From the NCBI RefSeq assembly GCF_022271405.1, contig NZ_JAJNAL010000036.1, forward strand, positions 1-51,191: 51,191 nt of DNA. The letters are read 5' to 3'. Source of the stretch: Rhodopseudomonas infernalis (GTDB lineage Bacteria > Pseudomonadota > Alphaproteobacteria > Rhizobiales > Xanthobacteraceae). A model generated the notes under the pieces. That model had not been told where the DNA came from, ran no database searches, and was given only the letters and a program-made list of their open reading frames with translations. A program made the position numbers and the translations under genes. Positions 1 to 6,976 of the stretch are shown here, in pieces; within the stretch, counting starts at the first letter, position 1, and every line of letters starts with the position of its first letter.

Positions 1-110
1 CCCCGCATTCGCGGGTGATGACGTTGGGGGTGGGGCGGCGGCGCTAAATGACGGAGTGCGGATGTCGGCCGATACAAGAGATGAGCGGGCCTGAAGAAGG
101 TAAACCGATC

Positions 111-141
111 AAAAAAGAGGCTGCGCGGATCGCGCAGCCTC
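111..141 (-). terminator. Rho-independent terminator of the leftward binding-protein gene
   Basis: A perfect 11-bp inverted repeat (GAGGCTGCGCG at 117-127, CGCGCAGCCTC at 131-141) encloses a 3-nt loop and is followed, on the minus strand, by six T residues (AAAAAA at 111-116 on the plus strand). It begins 24 bases after the stop codon of the minus-strand gene ending at 166. Stem, loop and T run match an intrinsic terminator, so that gene is probably a single-gene transcript. Confidence 0.85.
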
Positions 142-165
142 GGTGATGCGTCGACGGCTTGTTAC

Positions 166-1767
166 TTACTGCAGGCCGATCGTGGTCAGGTCCTGGAACC
201 AGTGCTGCGCCTGCACGAAGCTCTTCACCTTCGGCGACAGCGCGTGTGGGTTGGTATCATGCACGACCCAGACCAGCACCGCGTCGTCGACGATCTGGGC
301 GTGGGCTTGTGCCAGCAGGTCGTCCTGCTTGGCGGGATCGAAGGTGGTCTTGGCCTCGTCGATCAGCGCGTCGACCTTCGGGTTCTTGTAGCCGCCCCAG
401 TTGACGCCGACCGGCGCAACCTGGCCTGAGTGGAAGAACCGCACGATCGCGTAGAGCGGGTCCGAGGTGACGTAAGCGATGTTGTTGGCGGTGATGCCCG
501 CCATGCTTTCGTCGGCCGCGCCCTTGCGCCACGCGGTGTACAGCACTTCGAGTTCGACGACCTTGAACTCGACGTCGATGCCGATCTCCTTGAAGCTTTG
601 CTGCAGGAACTCGTTCATCGGCAGCGACAGCATCTGGCCGGTGCCGCCGGTGGCGATGATGAAGGTGGTCTTCAGCGGCTTCTCGGGCGAGTAGCCGGCT
701 TCCTTCACCAGCCGCTTGGCTTCGGCGAGATCGTATTTGATCTTGAAGGTCGGCTTGCCGAACCACGGGCTCGACGGGTCGACCTGACCGATCGCCGGCT
801 TGGCGAGGCCGTTCATCAGCCCGACCACCGCGTCGCGATCGATCGCGAGGTTGAGCGCCTTGCGCAGACGCACGTCGGTCCAGGGCGAGCCCGGCAGTAC
901 GCTGAGATGATAGTTCCAGACATGCGGGGTGACGTTGTCGACGATCTTCATGCCGGCCGCCTTGATCTGCGGCACCGCGTCGGGCGCCGGCGTTTCGATC
1001 AGGTCGACCTGCCCGGCCAGCAGCGCGTTGGTGCGGGTGAGCGCTTCGGGCATCGGCACCAGGATCAGCTTGTCGGTCTTCGGCAGCCGCGTCTTGTCCC
1101 AGTAGTCGTTATTCTTGGTGAGCTCGGCGAGTTCGCGCGGCACCAGCTTGGTCAGCTTGAATGGACCGGTTCCGGACGGCTGCGCGGCGAACTTGTCCCA
1201 GTCCTTGCCGACCTTGTCGTATTGCGCCGGGCTCGACACCAGGAACCACAGCATCTGATACGGGAAGAACGAGTCGACCGCCTTGGTGGTGATCTCCACC
1301 GTATAATCATCAATCTTGGCGTAACTCTTCACCGAGGGCAGCCGCGTCTTGACCTGCGCGCTCTGGCGCTTGTCGAACTGCGCTGCCTTTTCGTTGAGCA
1401 CCTTGTCTAGATTCCAGACCACAGCGTCGGCGTTGAACTCGCTGCCATCGTGAAATTTGACGCCCTTGCGCAGGCTGAAGCGCCACTTGGTCTTGTCGGA
1501 ATCGTCGACCTTCCACTCGGTCGCGAGGCCCGGCACCAGCTTGCCGGGGCGGTCCGCAACGTTCATCTCCCAGGCCACCAGCGGATCGTAGATGGTGTAG
1601 CCGGTGAACTGATAACCGCCGGCGCCGCGGTCCGGCTGGCCGGTGGTCAGCGGAATATCGGCCATCGAGATGCCGTAACGCACTACGGATTCGGCCCGCG
1701 CGGGCCCGATCGCGCCCACGGCGGCGACCATCGCGGCCAGCATCAACGCACTTCCAAGTCGCTTCAT
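166..1767 (-). CDS. ABC transporter periplasmic substrate-binding protein, peptide/nickel type (SBP_bac_5)
   Basis: A 533-residue solute-binding protein of the DppA/OppA class. It begins with a Sec signal peptide (MKRLGSALMLAAMVAAVGA, cleavage expected after GPARA). The family pattern is clear: a lobe containing TKWRFSLRKGVKFHDGS and FNADAVVWNLDKVLN, then the SGTGPFKL segment, and near the C-terminus the ALSPKVKSFV stretch. The ATG at 1767 is chosen because the mature protein follows a normal signal peptide and GAGGAGAG lies just upstream; the frame stays open further upstream without a better start. It is a paralogue of the divergent gene at 1939 (shared DIPxTxGQPDxG and FTGxTxYDxL motifs). 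No permease is co-directional with it, and a strong terminator follows, so it probably delivers a second ligand to the transporter encoded from 1939 to 9362. The ligand is unknown. Confidence 0.9.
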   Translation of the reverse strand: MKRLGSALMLAAMVAAVGAIGPARAESVVRYGISMADIPLTTGQPDRGAGGYQFTGYTIYDPLVAWEMNVADRPGKLVPGLATEWKVDDSDKTKWRFSLRKGVKFHDGSEFNADAVVWNLDKVLNEKAAQFDKRQSAQVKTRLPSVKSYAKIDDYTVEITTKAVDSFFPYQMLWFLVSSPAQYDKVGKDWDKFAAQPSGTGPFKLTKLVPRELAELTKNNDYWDKTRLPKTDKLILVPMPEALTRTNALLAGQVDLIETPAPDAVPQIKAAGMKIVDNVTPHVWNYHLSVLPGSPWTDVRLRKALNLAIDRDAVVGLMNGLAKPAIGQVDPSSPWFGKPTFKIKYDLAEAKRLVKEAGYSPEKPLKTTFIIATGGTGQMLSLPMNEFLQQSFKEIGIDVEFKVVELEVLYTAWRKGAADESMAGITANNIAYVTSDPLYAIVRFFHSGQVAPVGVNWGGYKNPKVDALIDEAKTTFDPAKQDDLLAQAHAQIVDDAVLVWVVHDTNPHALSPKVKSFVQAQHWFQDLTTIGLQ

Positions 1768-1807
1768 CGCAACTGCTCTCCTCATGACGATGGCGCTATG
1801 GCTTGCA

Positions 1808-1864
1808 ATGCGAATGCCAAGTTTTTCGCGTCTCGCGCGAACCCGAATTATTTGTATGCGAATG
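1808..1864. promoter_or_regulatory. Candidate activator-binding sites: two ATGCGAATG direct repeats flanking an inverted repeat
   Basis: ATGCGAATG occurs at 1808-1816 and again at 1856-1864, 48 bp apart. Between them lies the inverted repeat TTCGCG-N5-CGCGAA at 1825-1841. All three lie 45-100 bases upstream of the start expected from the sigma-54 promoter at 1883-1898, where enhancer-binding activators usually act, and also inside the control region of the divergent gene starting at 1767. The role is inferred from position and repetition only. Confidence 0.35.
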
Positions 1865-1882
1865 ATTGCCTGCCGCTTTGGA

Positions 1883-1898
1883 TGGCACACGCATTGCA
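1883..1898 (+). promoter_or_regulatory. Sigma-54 (RpoN) -24/-12 promoter
   Basis: TGGCAC at 1883-1888, a 5-base spacer, then TTGCA at 1894-1898 is an exact match to the RpoN consensus TGGCAC-N5-TTGCA, with invariant GG and GC ten bases apart. It points rightward at the binding-protein gene starting at 1939. Transcription would begin near 1909 and leave a leader of about 30 bases carrying the ribosome-binding site CAGGAAG. This suggests that the transporter and amidase operon is controlled by RpoN and an enhancer-binding activator, plausibly NtrC for nitrogen. No activator gene lies in the window. Confidence 0.75.
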
Positions 1899-1938
1899 TA
1901 ATGCAGCGTATAAATTAGTCACACAGGAAGTTTCCAGC

Positions 1939-3600
1939 ATGCGTCACCTTCACTTCCTTCGTCGCACCACCGCGTTGCTTGCCCTGACCACTGTCAGCGC
2001 CATGGCCTTGCCCCAGCTCGCCGCGTCCGAGACCGTGCTGCGCATCGGCATGACGGCTGCGGACATTCCACGCACGCTCGGCCAGCCCGATCAGGGGTTC
2101 GAAGGCAATCGCTTCACCGGCCTGACGATGTACGACGCGCTGACGATGTGGGACCTGTCGTCGGCCACCAAGGCGAGCGTGGTGATTCCGGGACTCGCGA
2201 CCGACTGGAAGGTCGACGAGGCCGACAAGACCAAGTGGGTCTTCAAGCTGCGCCCCGGCGTGACCTTCCATGACGGCACGCCGTTCAACGCCGATGCGGT
2301 GGTGTGGAACGTCGACAAGGTGCTGAACAAGGAGGCGCCGCAGTTCGACGCCAGCCAGGTCGGCGTCACCGCGTCGCGGATGCCGACGCTGGTATCGGCC
2401 AGGAAGATCGACGACATGACGGTCGAGCTCACCACCAAGGAGCCCGACAGCTTCCTGCCGATCAACCTCACCAATCTGTTCATGGCGAGCCCGTCGAAAT
2501 GGCAGGTGCTGTCCGAGCGCGCCGAGGGCGCCGACGCGAAAGCGAAGTCGCAGGCCGCCTGGGCCGCGTTCGCCAAGGATGCGGCCGGCACCGGCCCGTG
2601 GAAGATGGCGAAGTTCACGCCGCGCGAGCGGCTCGAGCTGGTGAAGAACGACAACTACTGGGACAAGGCGCGCGTGCCGAAGACCGACCGCATGGTGCTG
2701 CTGCCGATGCCGGAGGCCAATGCGCGCACCGCGGCGCTGCTCGCCGGCCAGGTCGACTGGGTCGAGGCGCCGGCGCCCGATGCCGTGAAGGAGATCGAAA
2801 GCCGCGGCTTCAAGATCGAGAAGAACGAGCAGCCGCACGTCTGGCCGTGGCAGTTCTCGCGGATCGAAGGCTCGCCCTGGAACGACATTCGCGTCCGCCG
2901 CGCTGCTAATCTCTGCATCGATCGCGAAGGGCTGCGCGACGGCCTGCTCGCCGGCCTGATGGTGCCGGCCACCGGCACGTTCGAGCCCGGCCATCCGTGG
3001 CGCGGCAAGCCGGCGTTCCAGATCAAATACGATCTGCCGGCGGCGCAGAAGTTGATGAAGGAAGCCGGCTTCGGCCCGGCCAAGAAGCTCAGCGTCAAGA
3101 TCCAGACCTCGGCGTCGGGCTCCGGCCAGATGCTGCCGCTGCCGATGAACGAGTATCTGCAGCAGGCGCTGGCGGAGTGTTACTTCGACGTCAAGCTCGA
3201 CGTCATCGAATGGAATACGCTGTTCACCAACTGGCGCCGCGGCGTCAAGGATCCGTCGGCCAACGGCTCCGACGCGGTCAACATCACCTACGCGGCGATG
3301 GATCCGTTCTTCGCACTGGTGCGCTTCCTGCAGTCGTCGATGGCGCCGCCGGTGTCGAACAACTGGGGCTACATCAACAATCCGAAGTTCGACGAACTTG
3401 TGAAGAAGGCCCGCACCTCGTTCAACGAGAAGGAGCGCGACGAAGCTCTGGCGGAGTTGAACGCCGCCTCGATCGACGACGCCGCGTTCCTCTACGTCGC
3501 CCACGACGTGGGCCCCCGCGCCCTGAGCCCAAAGATCAAGGGCTTCGTGCAACCGAAGAGCTGGTTCGTCGACTTCTCGCCGGTGTCGATCAGCCAGTGA
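1939..3600 (+). CDS. ABC transporter periplasmic substrate-binding protein, peptide/nickel type, first gene of the importer/amidase operon
   Basis: A 553-residue DppA/OppA-class solute-binding protein exported to the periplasm. The signal peptide starts MRHLHFLRRTTALLALTT and mature protein begins near SETVLRIGM. Family segments include WVFKLRPGVTFHDGTPF, FNADAVVWNVDKVLN and AGTGPWKMAKFTPRERLEL. The ATG at 1939 has AGGAAG nine bases upstream, and the sigma-54 promoter ends 40 bases before it. The protein is a clear paralogue of the divergent gene at 166-1767, but it carries an extra charged and Ala-rich insertion before AGTGPWKM. It is followed by two palindromic repeats and then the permease genes, so it is the dedicated receptor of that importer. 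A peptide or amide ligand is inferred from the amidase in the same operon. Confidence 0.92.
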   Translation: MRHLHFLRRTTALLALTTVSAMALPQLAASETVLRIGMTAADIPRTLGQPDQGFEGNRFTGLTMYDALTMWDLSSATKASVVIPGLATDWKVDEADKTKWVFKLRPGVTFHDGTPFNADAVVWNVDKVLNKEAPQFDASQVGVTASRMPTLVSARKIDDMTVELTTKEPDSFLPINLTNLFMASPSKWQVLSERAEGADAKAKSQAAWAAFAKDAAGTGPWKMAKFTPRERLELVKNDNYWDKARVPKTDRMVLLPMPEANARTAALLAGQVDWVEAPAPDAVKEIESRGFKIEKNEQPHVWPWQFSRIEGSPWNDIRVRRAANLCIDREGLRDGLLAGLMVPATGTFEPGHPWRGKPAFQIKYDLPAAQKLMKEAGFGPAKKLSVKIQTSASGSGQMLPLPMNEYLQQALAECYFDVKLDVIEWNTLFTNWRRGVKDPSANGSDAVNITYAAMDPFFALVRFLQSSMAPPVSNNWGYINNPKFDELVKKARTSFNEKERDEALAELNAASIDDAAFLYVAHDVGPRALSPKIKGFVQPKSWFVDFSPVSISQ

Positions 3601-3614
3601 GCAAGGTCTCTCGA

Positions 3615-3690
3615 CATTGCGAGGAGCAACGCGACGAAGCATCCAGCGCCGTGCACTGTGCTTCTGGATTGCTTCGCTTCGCTCGCAATG
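3615..3690. repeat. Dispersed palindromic intergenic repeat (CATTGCGAG family)
   Basis: The left arm begins CATTGCGAGGAGCAACGC (3615-3646). The right arm (3664-3690) begins CTGGATTGCTTCGC and ends CTCGCAATG, and is largely the reverse complement of the left. The same family recurs at 11703-11821. Such elements are common between genes in Rhodopseudomonas and Bradyrhizobium. Here it separates the binding-protein gene from the permease gene, where an RNA stem-loop could stabilise the upstream message. Confidence 0.75.
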
Positions 3691-3751
3691 ACGGACAGGC
3701 CGTGCGTTGACAGTCGACGAGTGCATCGTTGGTCCACGCGCACTCTTTCCA

Positions 3752-3838
3752 CGTCATGGCCGGGCTTGACCCGGCCATCCACGACCACAGGCACCGTGCC
3801 TGCGTCCGTGGGTGCCCGGGACAAGCCCGGGCATGACG
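3752..3838. repeat. Dispersed palindromic intergenic repeat (GTCATGGCCGGGC family)
   Basis: The left arm begins CGTCATGGCCGGGCTTGACC at 3752. The right arm ends ACAAGCCCGGGCATGACG at 3838 and is an imperfect reverse complement. It is a second repeat family, directly next to the one at 3615-3690 and ending 20 bases before the GTG start of the permease gene. It may act as an RNA stem-loop between operon genes. Confidence 0.7.
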
Positions 3839-3858
3839 AGCAGAAACGAAGGTGACTT

Positions 3859-4812
3859 GTGCTCGTCTATATCGCCCGCCGCCTCGTCTATGTGATTCCG
3901 ATCGTACTCAGCGTCGCGCTGGTGTGCTTTCTGCTGGTGCACATCACGCCCGGCGATCCGCTGGTCGCGGTGCTGCCGGCCGACGCGTCGCAGGAACTCG
4001 CGGCGCAACTGCGCGCCGCCTACGGATTCGACCGGCCGCTGCCGGTGCAGTTCGGGCTGTGGCTGTGGAAGGCGCTGCACGGCGATCTCGGCAATTCGAT
4101 CGCGACAGGACGGCCGGTGCTGGCCGAGGTGCTGCGCGCGGTCAGCAACACGGTGATGCTGGCGATCGCCGCGGCGATCATCGGCTTTTCGTTCGGGCTG
4201 CTGTTCGGCCTGCTGGCCGGTTACTTCCGCGACACCTGGATCGACAAGGTCTCGACCTCGATCGCGATCGCCGGCGTCTCCGTGCCGCATTACTGGCTCG
4301 GCATGGTGCTGGTGATCATCTTTTCGGTGCAGCTCAACTGGCTGCCCGCGGTCGGCGCCGGCCCCGGCGGCTCGGGGCAGTGGGCCTGGGACTGGGCGCA
4401 TCTGAAGTACTTGGTGCTGCCGGCGATCACCACTTCCGTCATTCCGATGGGCATCGTCACCCGCACGGTGCGGGCGCTCACCGGCGATATCCTGTCGCAG
4501 GATTTCGTCGAGGCGCTGCGCGCCAAAGGCCTGCGCGAGACGCACGTGTTCCGTCACGTGCTGAAGAACGCCGCACCGACCGCGCTGGCGGTGATGGGGC
4601 TTCAGTTGGGTTACATGCTGGGCGGCTCGATCCTGATCGAGACGGTGTTCTCCTGGCCGGGCTCGGGGCTGCTGCTCAACTCCGCGATCTTCCAGCGCGA
4701 CCTGCCGCTGCTGCAGGGCACCATCCTGGTGCTGGCGCTGTTCTTCGTGTTCCTCAATCTGGTGGTGGACATCGCGCAGGCCGCGATCGATCCGCGCATC
4801 AAGCGCGCCTGA
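3859..4812 (+). CDS. ABC transporter permease, DppB/OppB type
   Basis: A 317-residue inner-membrane permease of the peptide/nickel importer family. It has the typical N-terminus (IARRLVYVIPIVLSVALVCF, first membrane helix), a periplasmic stretch with FDRPLPVQFGLWLWKALHGD, further hydrophobic helices, and the EAA loop near residues 215-235 (DFVEALRAKGLRETHVFRH) that contacts the ATPases. The GTG start at 3859 follows the ribosome-binding sequence GAAGGTG. It pairs with the permease starting 19 bases downstream. Together with the binding protein before the repeats and the ATPases at 5721 and 8385 it completes a Dpp-like importer. Confidence 0.93.
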   Translation: MLVYIARRLVYVIPIVLSVALVCFLLVHITPGDPLVAVLPADASQELAAQLRAAYGFDRPLPVQFGLWLWKALHGDLGNSIATGRPVLAEVLRAVSNTVMLAIAAAIIGFSFGLLFGLLAGYFRDTWIDKVSTSIAIAGVSVPHYWLGMVLVIIFSVQLNWLPAVGAGPGGSGQWAWDWAHLKYLVLPAITTSVIPMGIVTRTVRALTGDILSQDFVEALRAKGLRETHVFRHVLKNAAPTALAVMGLQLGYMLGGSILIETVFSWPGSGLLLNSAIFQRDLPLLQGTILVLALFFVFLNLVVDIAQAAIDPRIKRA

Positions 4813-4831
4813 GCCGGAAGGATTGAGGCTG

Positions 4832-5719
4832 ATGACCACGCTCACCGACACCGCGCCGCAGATCGCACCCGCCGGCAACGCGCGCGGCTACTGGTCCACT
4901 GTCGGCCGCCGGCTGCTGCGCGACAAGGTCAGCATCGCCTGCGCGCTGATCCTGCTGCTGATTCTGCTGTCGGCGATCTTCGCGCCGTATCTGCACCTCG
5001 CCGATCCCTATCAGGGCTCGATGATCCGCCGGCTGAAGCCGATCGGCACGCCGAACTATCCGCTCGGCAGCGACGAGCTCGGCCGCGACATGCTGGCGCG
5101 GCTGATCTATGGCGGCCGGCTGTCGCTGCTGATCGGCATCCTGCCGGTGGTGCTGGCCTTCGTGCTCGGCACCTCGCTCGGCCTCGTCGCCGGCTATGTG
5201 GGCGGCAAGGTCAACACCGCGATCATGCGCACCATCGACGTATTCTACGCGTTTCCCTCGGTGCTGCTGGCGATTGCGATCTCGGGCGCGCTCGGCGCCG
5301 GCATCACCAACTCGATCGTGTCGCTGACCGTGGTGTTCCTGCCGCAGATCACCCGCGTCGCCGAGAGCGTCACCACCGGCGTGCGCAACATGGACTTCGT
5401 CGAGGCCGCGCGCGCCTCCGGCGCCGGACCGTTCACCATCATGCGGGTGCACATGCTCGGCAACGTGCTGGGGCCGATCTTCGTCTACGCCACGGGTCTG
5501 ATCTCGGTATCGATGATCCTGGCGGCCGGCCTATCGTTCCTCGGTCTCGGCACCAAGCCGCCGGAGCCCGAATGGGGCCTGATGCTGAACACGCTGCGCA
5601 CCGCGATCTACGTCAATCCATGGGTCGCAGCATTGCCCGGCGTGATGATCTTCGCGGTGTCGATCTGCTTCAACCTGCTCAGCGACGGCATGCGCAGCGC
5701 GATGGATATCAGGAACTGA
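4832..5719 (+). CDS. ABC transporter permease, DppC/OppC type
   Basis: A 295-residue inner-membrane permease and partner of the DppB-like protein. A cytoplasmic N-terminus leads into helix 1 (IACALILLLILLSAIFAPYL). The family motif HPLGTDxxGRD is present as YPLGSDELGRDMLARLIYGG, and the EAA loop reads DFVEAARASGAGPFTIMRVH. The ATG at 4832 is preferred over an in-frame TTG at 4823 because GGAAGG lies about ten bases upstream. The stop is followed one base later by the start of the ATPase gene, so the genes are probably translationally coupled. Confidence 0.93.
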   Translation: MTTLTDTAPQIAPAGNARGYWSTVGRRLLRDKVSIACALILLLILLSAIFAPYLHLADPYQGSMIRRLKPIGTPNYPLGSDELGRDMLARLIYGGRLSLLIGILPVVLAFVLGTSLGLVAGYVGGKVNTAIMRTIDVFYAFPSVLLAIAISGALGAGITNSIVSLTVVFLPQITRVAESVTTGVRNMDFVEAARASGAGPFTIMRVHMLGNVLGPIFVYATGLISVSMILAAGLSFLGLGTKPPEPEWGLMLNTLRTAIYVNPWVAALPGVMIFAVSICFNLLSDGMRSAMDIRN

Positions 5720-5720
5720 C

Positions 5721-6785
5721 ATGACGCAGATCGCAGATATTCCGGACATGCTCGAGCCGATCGAAGACGTCGGCGGGGCCGCGCAGCCGCTGCTCCACGT
5801 CAAGGGACTGACCAAGCACTTCCCGGTGCGCGGTGGCCTGTTCGGCGCCGCCAAGACGGTGCGCGCCGTCGATGACGTCACCTTCGCGATCGCCAAGGGC
5901 GAGACCGTCGGCATCGTCGGCGAATCCGGCTGCGGCAAGTCGACGACCGCCCGATTGTTGATGCATCTGATGCCGCGCAATGCCGGCGACATCATCTATG
6001 ACGGCCGTCAGGTCGGTCGCGAACTTTCGCTACGCGAGCTGCGCCGCGGCATGCAGATGGTGTTTCAGGACAGCTACGCGTCGCTCAACCCGCGGCTCAC
6101 CATCGAGGAGTCGATCGCGTTCGGCCCGAAGGTACACGGCATGGCGGACTCGACCGCGCGGGCGCTTGCGCGCGAACTGCTCGGCAAGGTCGGGCTGCGG
6201 CCGGAGAATTTCGCCAATCGCTATCCGCACGAAGTCTCCGGCGGCCAGCGCCAGCGCGTCAATATCGCCCGTGCGCTCGCACTGTCGCCGCGGCTGGTGA
6301 TCCTGGACGAAGCCGTGTCGGCGCTCGACAAATCGGTCGAGGCGCAGGTGCTGAATCTCCTGGTCGACCTCAAGCGCGAGTTCGGCCTGACCTATCTGTT
6401 CATCAGCCACGATCTCAATGTGGTGCGCTACATCTCCGACCGCGTGCTGGTGATGTATCTGGGCGAAGTCGTCGAACTCGGTCCGGTCGATCAGGTCTGG
6501 GATCAGCCGGCGCATCCCTATACGCGCGCGCTGCTGGCAGCGATGCCGTCGTCCGATCCGGACAAGCGCACCGAGACGCCGCCGATCTCCGGCGATCCGC
6601 CGAACCCGATCGATCCGCCGGCCGGCTGCCGGTTCCACACCCGCTGCCCGTTCGCGGAGCCGCTGTGCGGCGCCACTGCGCCGAAGCTGACCGAGCTGGA
6701 CGCGAGCGGCCATCAGGCGGCATGCTTCATGGCGATTCCGGGCTCCGGCCACAGCCGCGCCCCCCGAGGAGACATCGCCCAATGA
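5721..6785 (+). CDS. ABC transporter ATP-binding protein, DppF/OppF type
   Basis: A 354-residue ATPase of the peptide importer. It has Walker A GESGCGKST (about residues 70-78), Q-loop MVFQDSYASLNPR, signature VSGGQRQRVNIARAL, Walker B LVILDEAVSALD and H-loop FISHD. Walker B is followed by Ala where many relatives have Pro (DEA rather than DEP); this should not affect catalysis. The C-terminal oligopeptide extension (about 290-330) has the Cys-containing GCRFHTRCPF segment typical of DppD/DppF. The last four bases overlap the start of the AtzG-like gene (ATGA), which ties the transporter to the amidase in one transcript. Confidence 0.93.
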   Translation: MTQIADIPDMLEPIEDVGGAAQPLLHVKGLTKHFPVRGGLFGAAKTVRAVDDVTFAIAKGETVGIVGESGCGKSTTARLLMHLMPRNAGDIIYDGRQVGRELSLRELRRGMQMVFQDSYASLNPRLTIEESIAFGPKVHGMADSTARALARELLGKVGLRPENFANRYPHEVSGGQRQRVNIARALALSPRLVILDEAVSALDKSVEAQVLNLLVDLKREFGLTYLFISHDLNVVRYISDRVLVMYLGEVVELGPVDQVWDQPAHPYTRALLAAMPSSDPDKRTETPPISGDPPNPIDPPAGCRFHTRCPFAEPLCGATAPKLTELDASGHQAACFMAIPGSGHSRAPRGDIAQ

Positions 6786-6976
6786 TCAAACCCGCCCCGT
6801 CCGTGATCAAGCCCATGGCGGAGATCGCCGGCCTGCCGGTCGACGACGAGGTCGCAGCGCGGATCGCCAATTCGATCGGCCCGGCGTTCGAAGGTTTTGC
6901 GCTGATCGCCGGCACGCTGCCGTTCGATCTCGAACCGGCGAGCTACGTCGCCGTGCAGAACGAGTCCGCCCGATGA
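6782..6976 (+). CDS. AtzG-like small protein (DUF4089), partner of the amidase
   Basis: A 64-residue protein whose core (PMAEIAGLPVDDEVAARI, then LPFDLEPASYV near the C-terminus) fits the DUF4089/AtzG-like family. These small helical proteins resemble GatC and bind AtzE-type amidases. Its start overlaps the ATPase stop and its stop overlaps the amidase start (ATGA in both cases), exactly the atzG-atzE arrangement. From the family I infer that it stabilises or completes the amidase and acts in the cytoplasm without catalytic activity of its own. The assignment rests on size, the FDLEPA-type C-terminal motif and context, so a search would be worthwhile. Confidence 0.72.
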   Translation: MIKPAPSVIKPMAEIAGLPVDDEVAARIANSIGPAFEGFALIAGTLPFDLEPASYVAVQNESAR

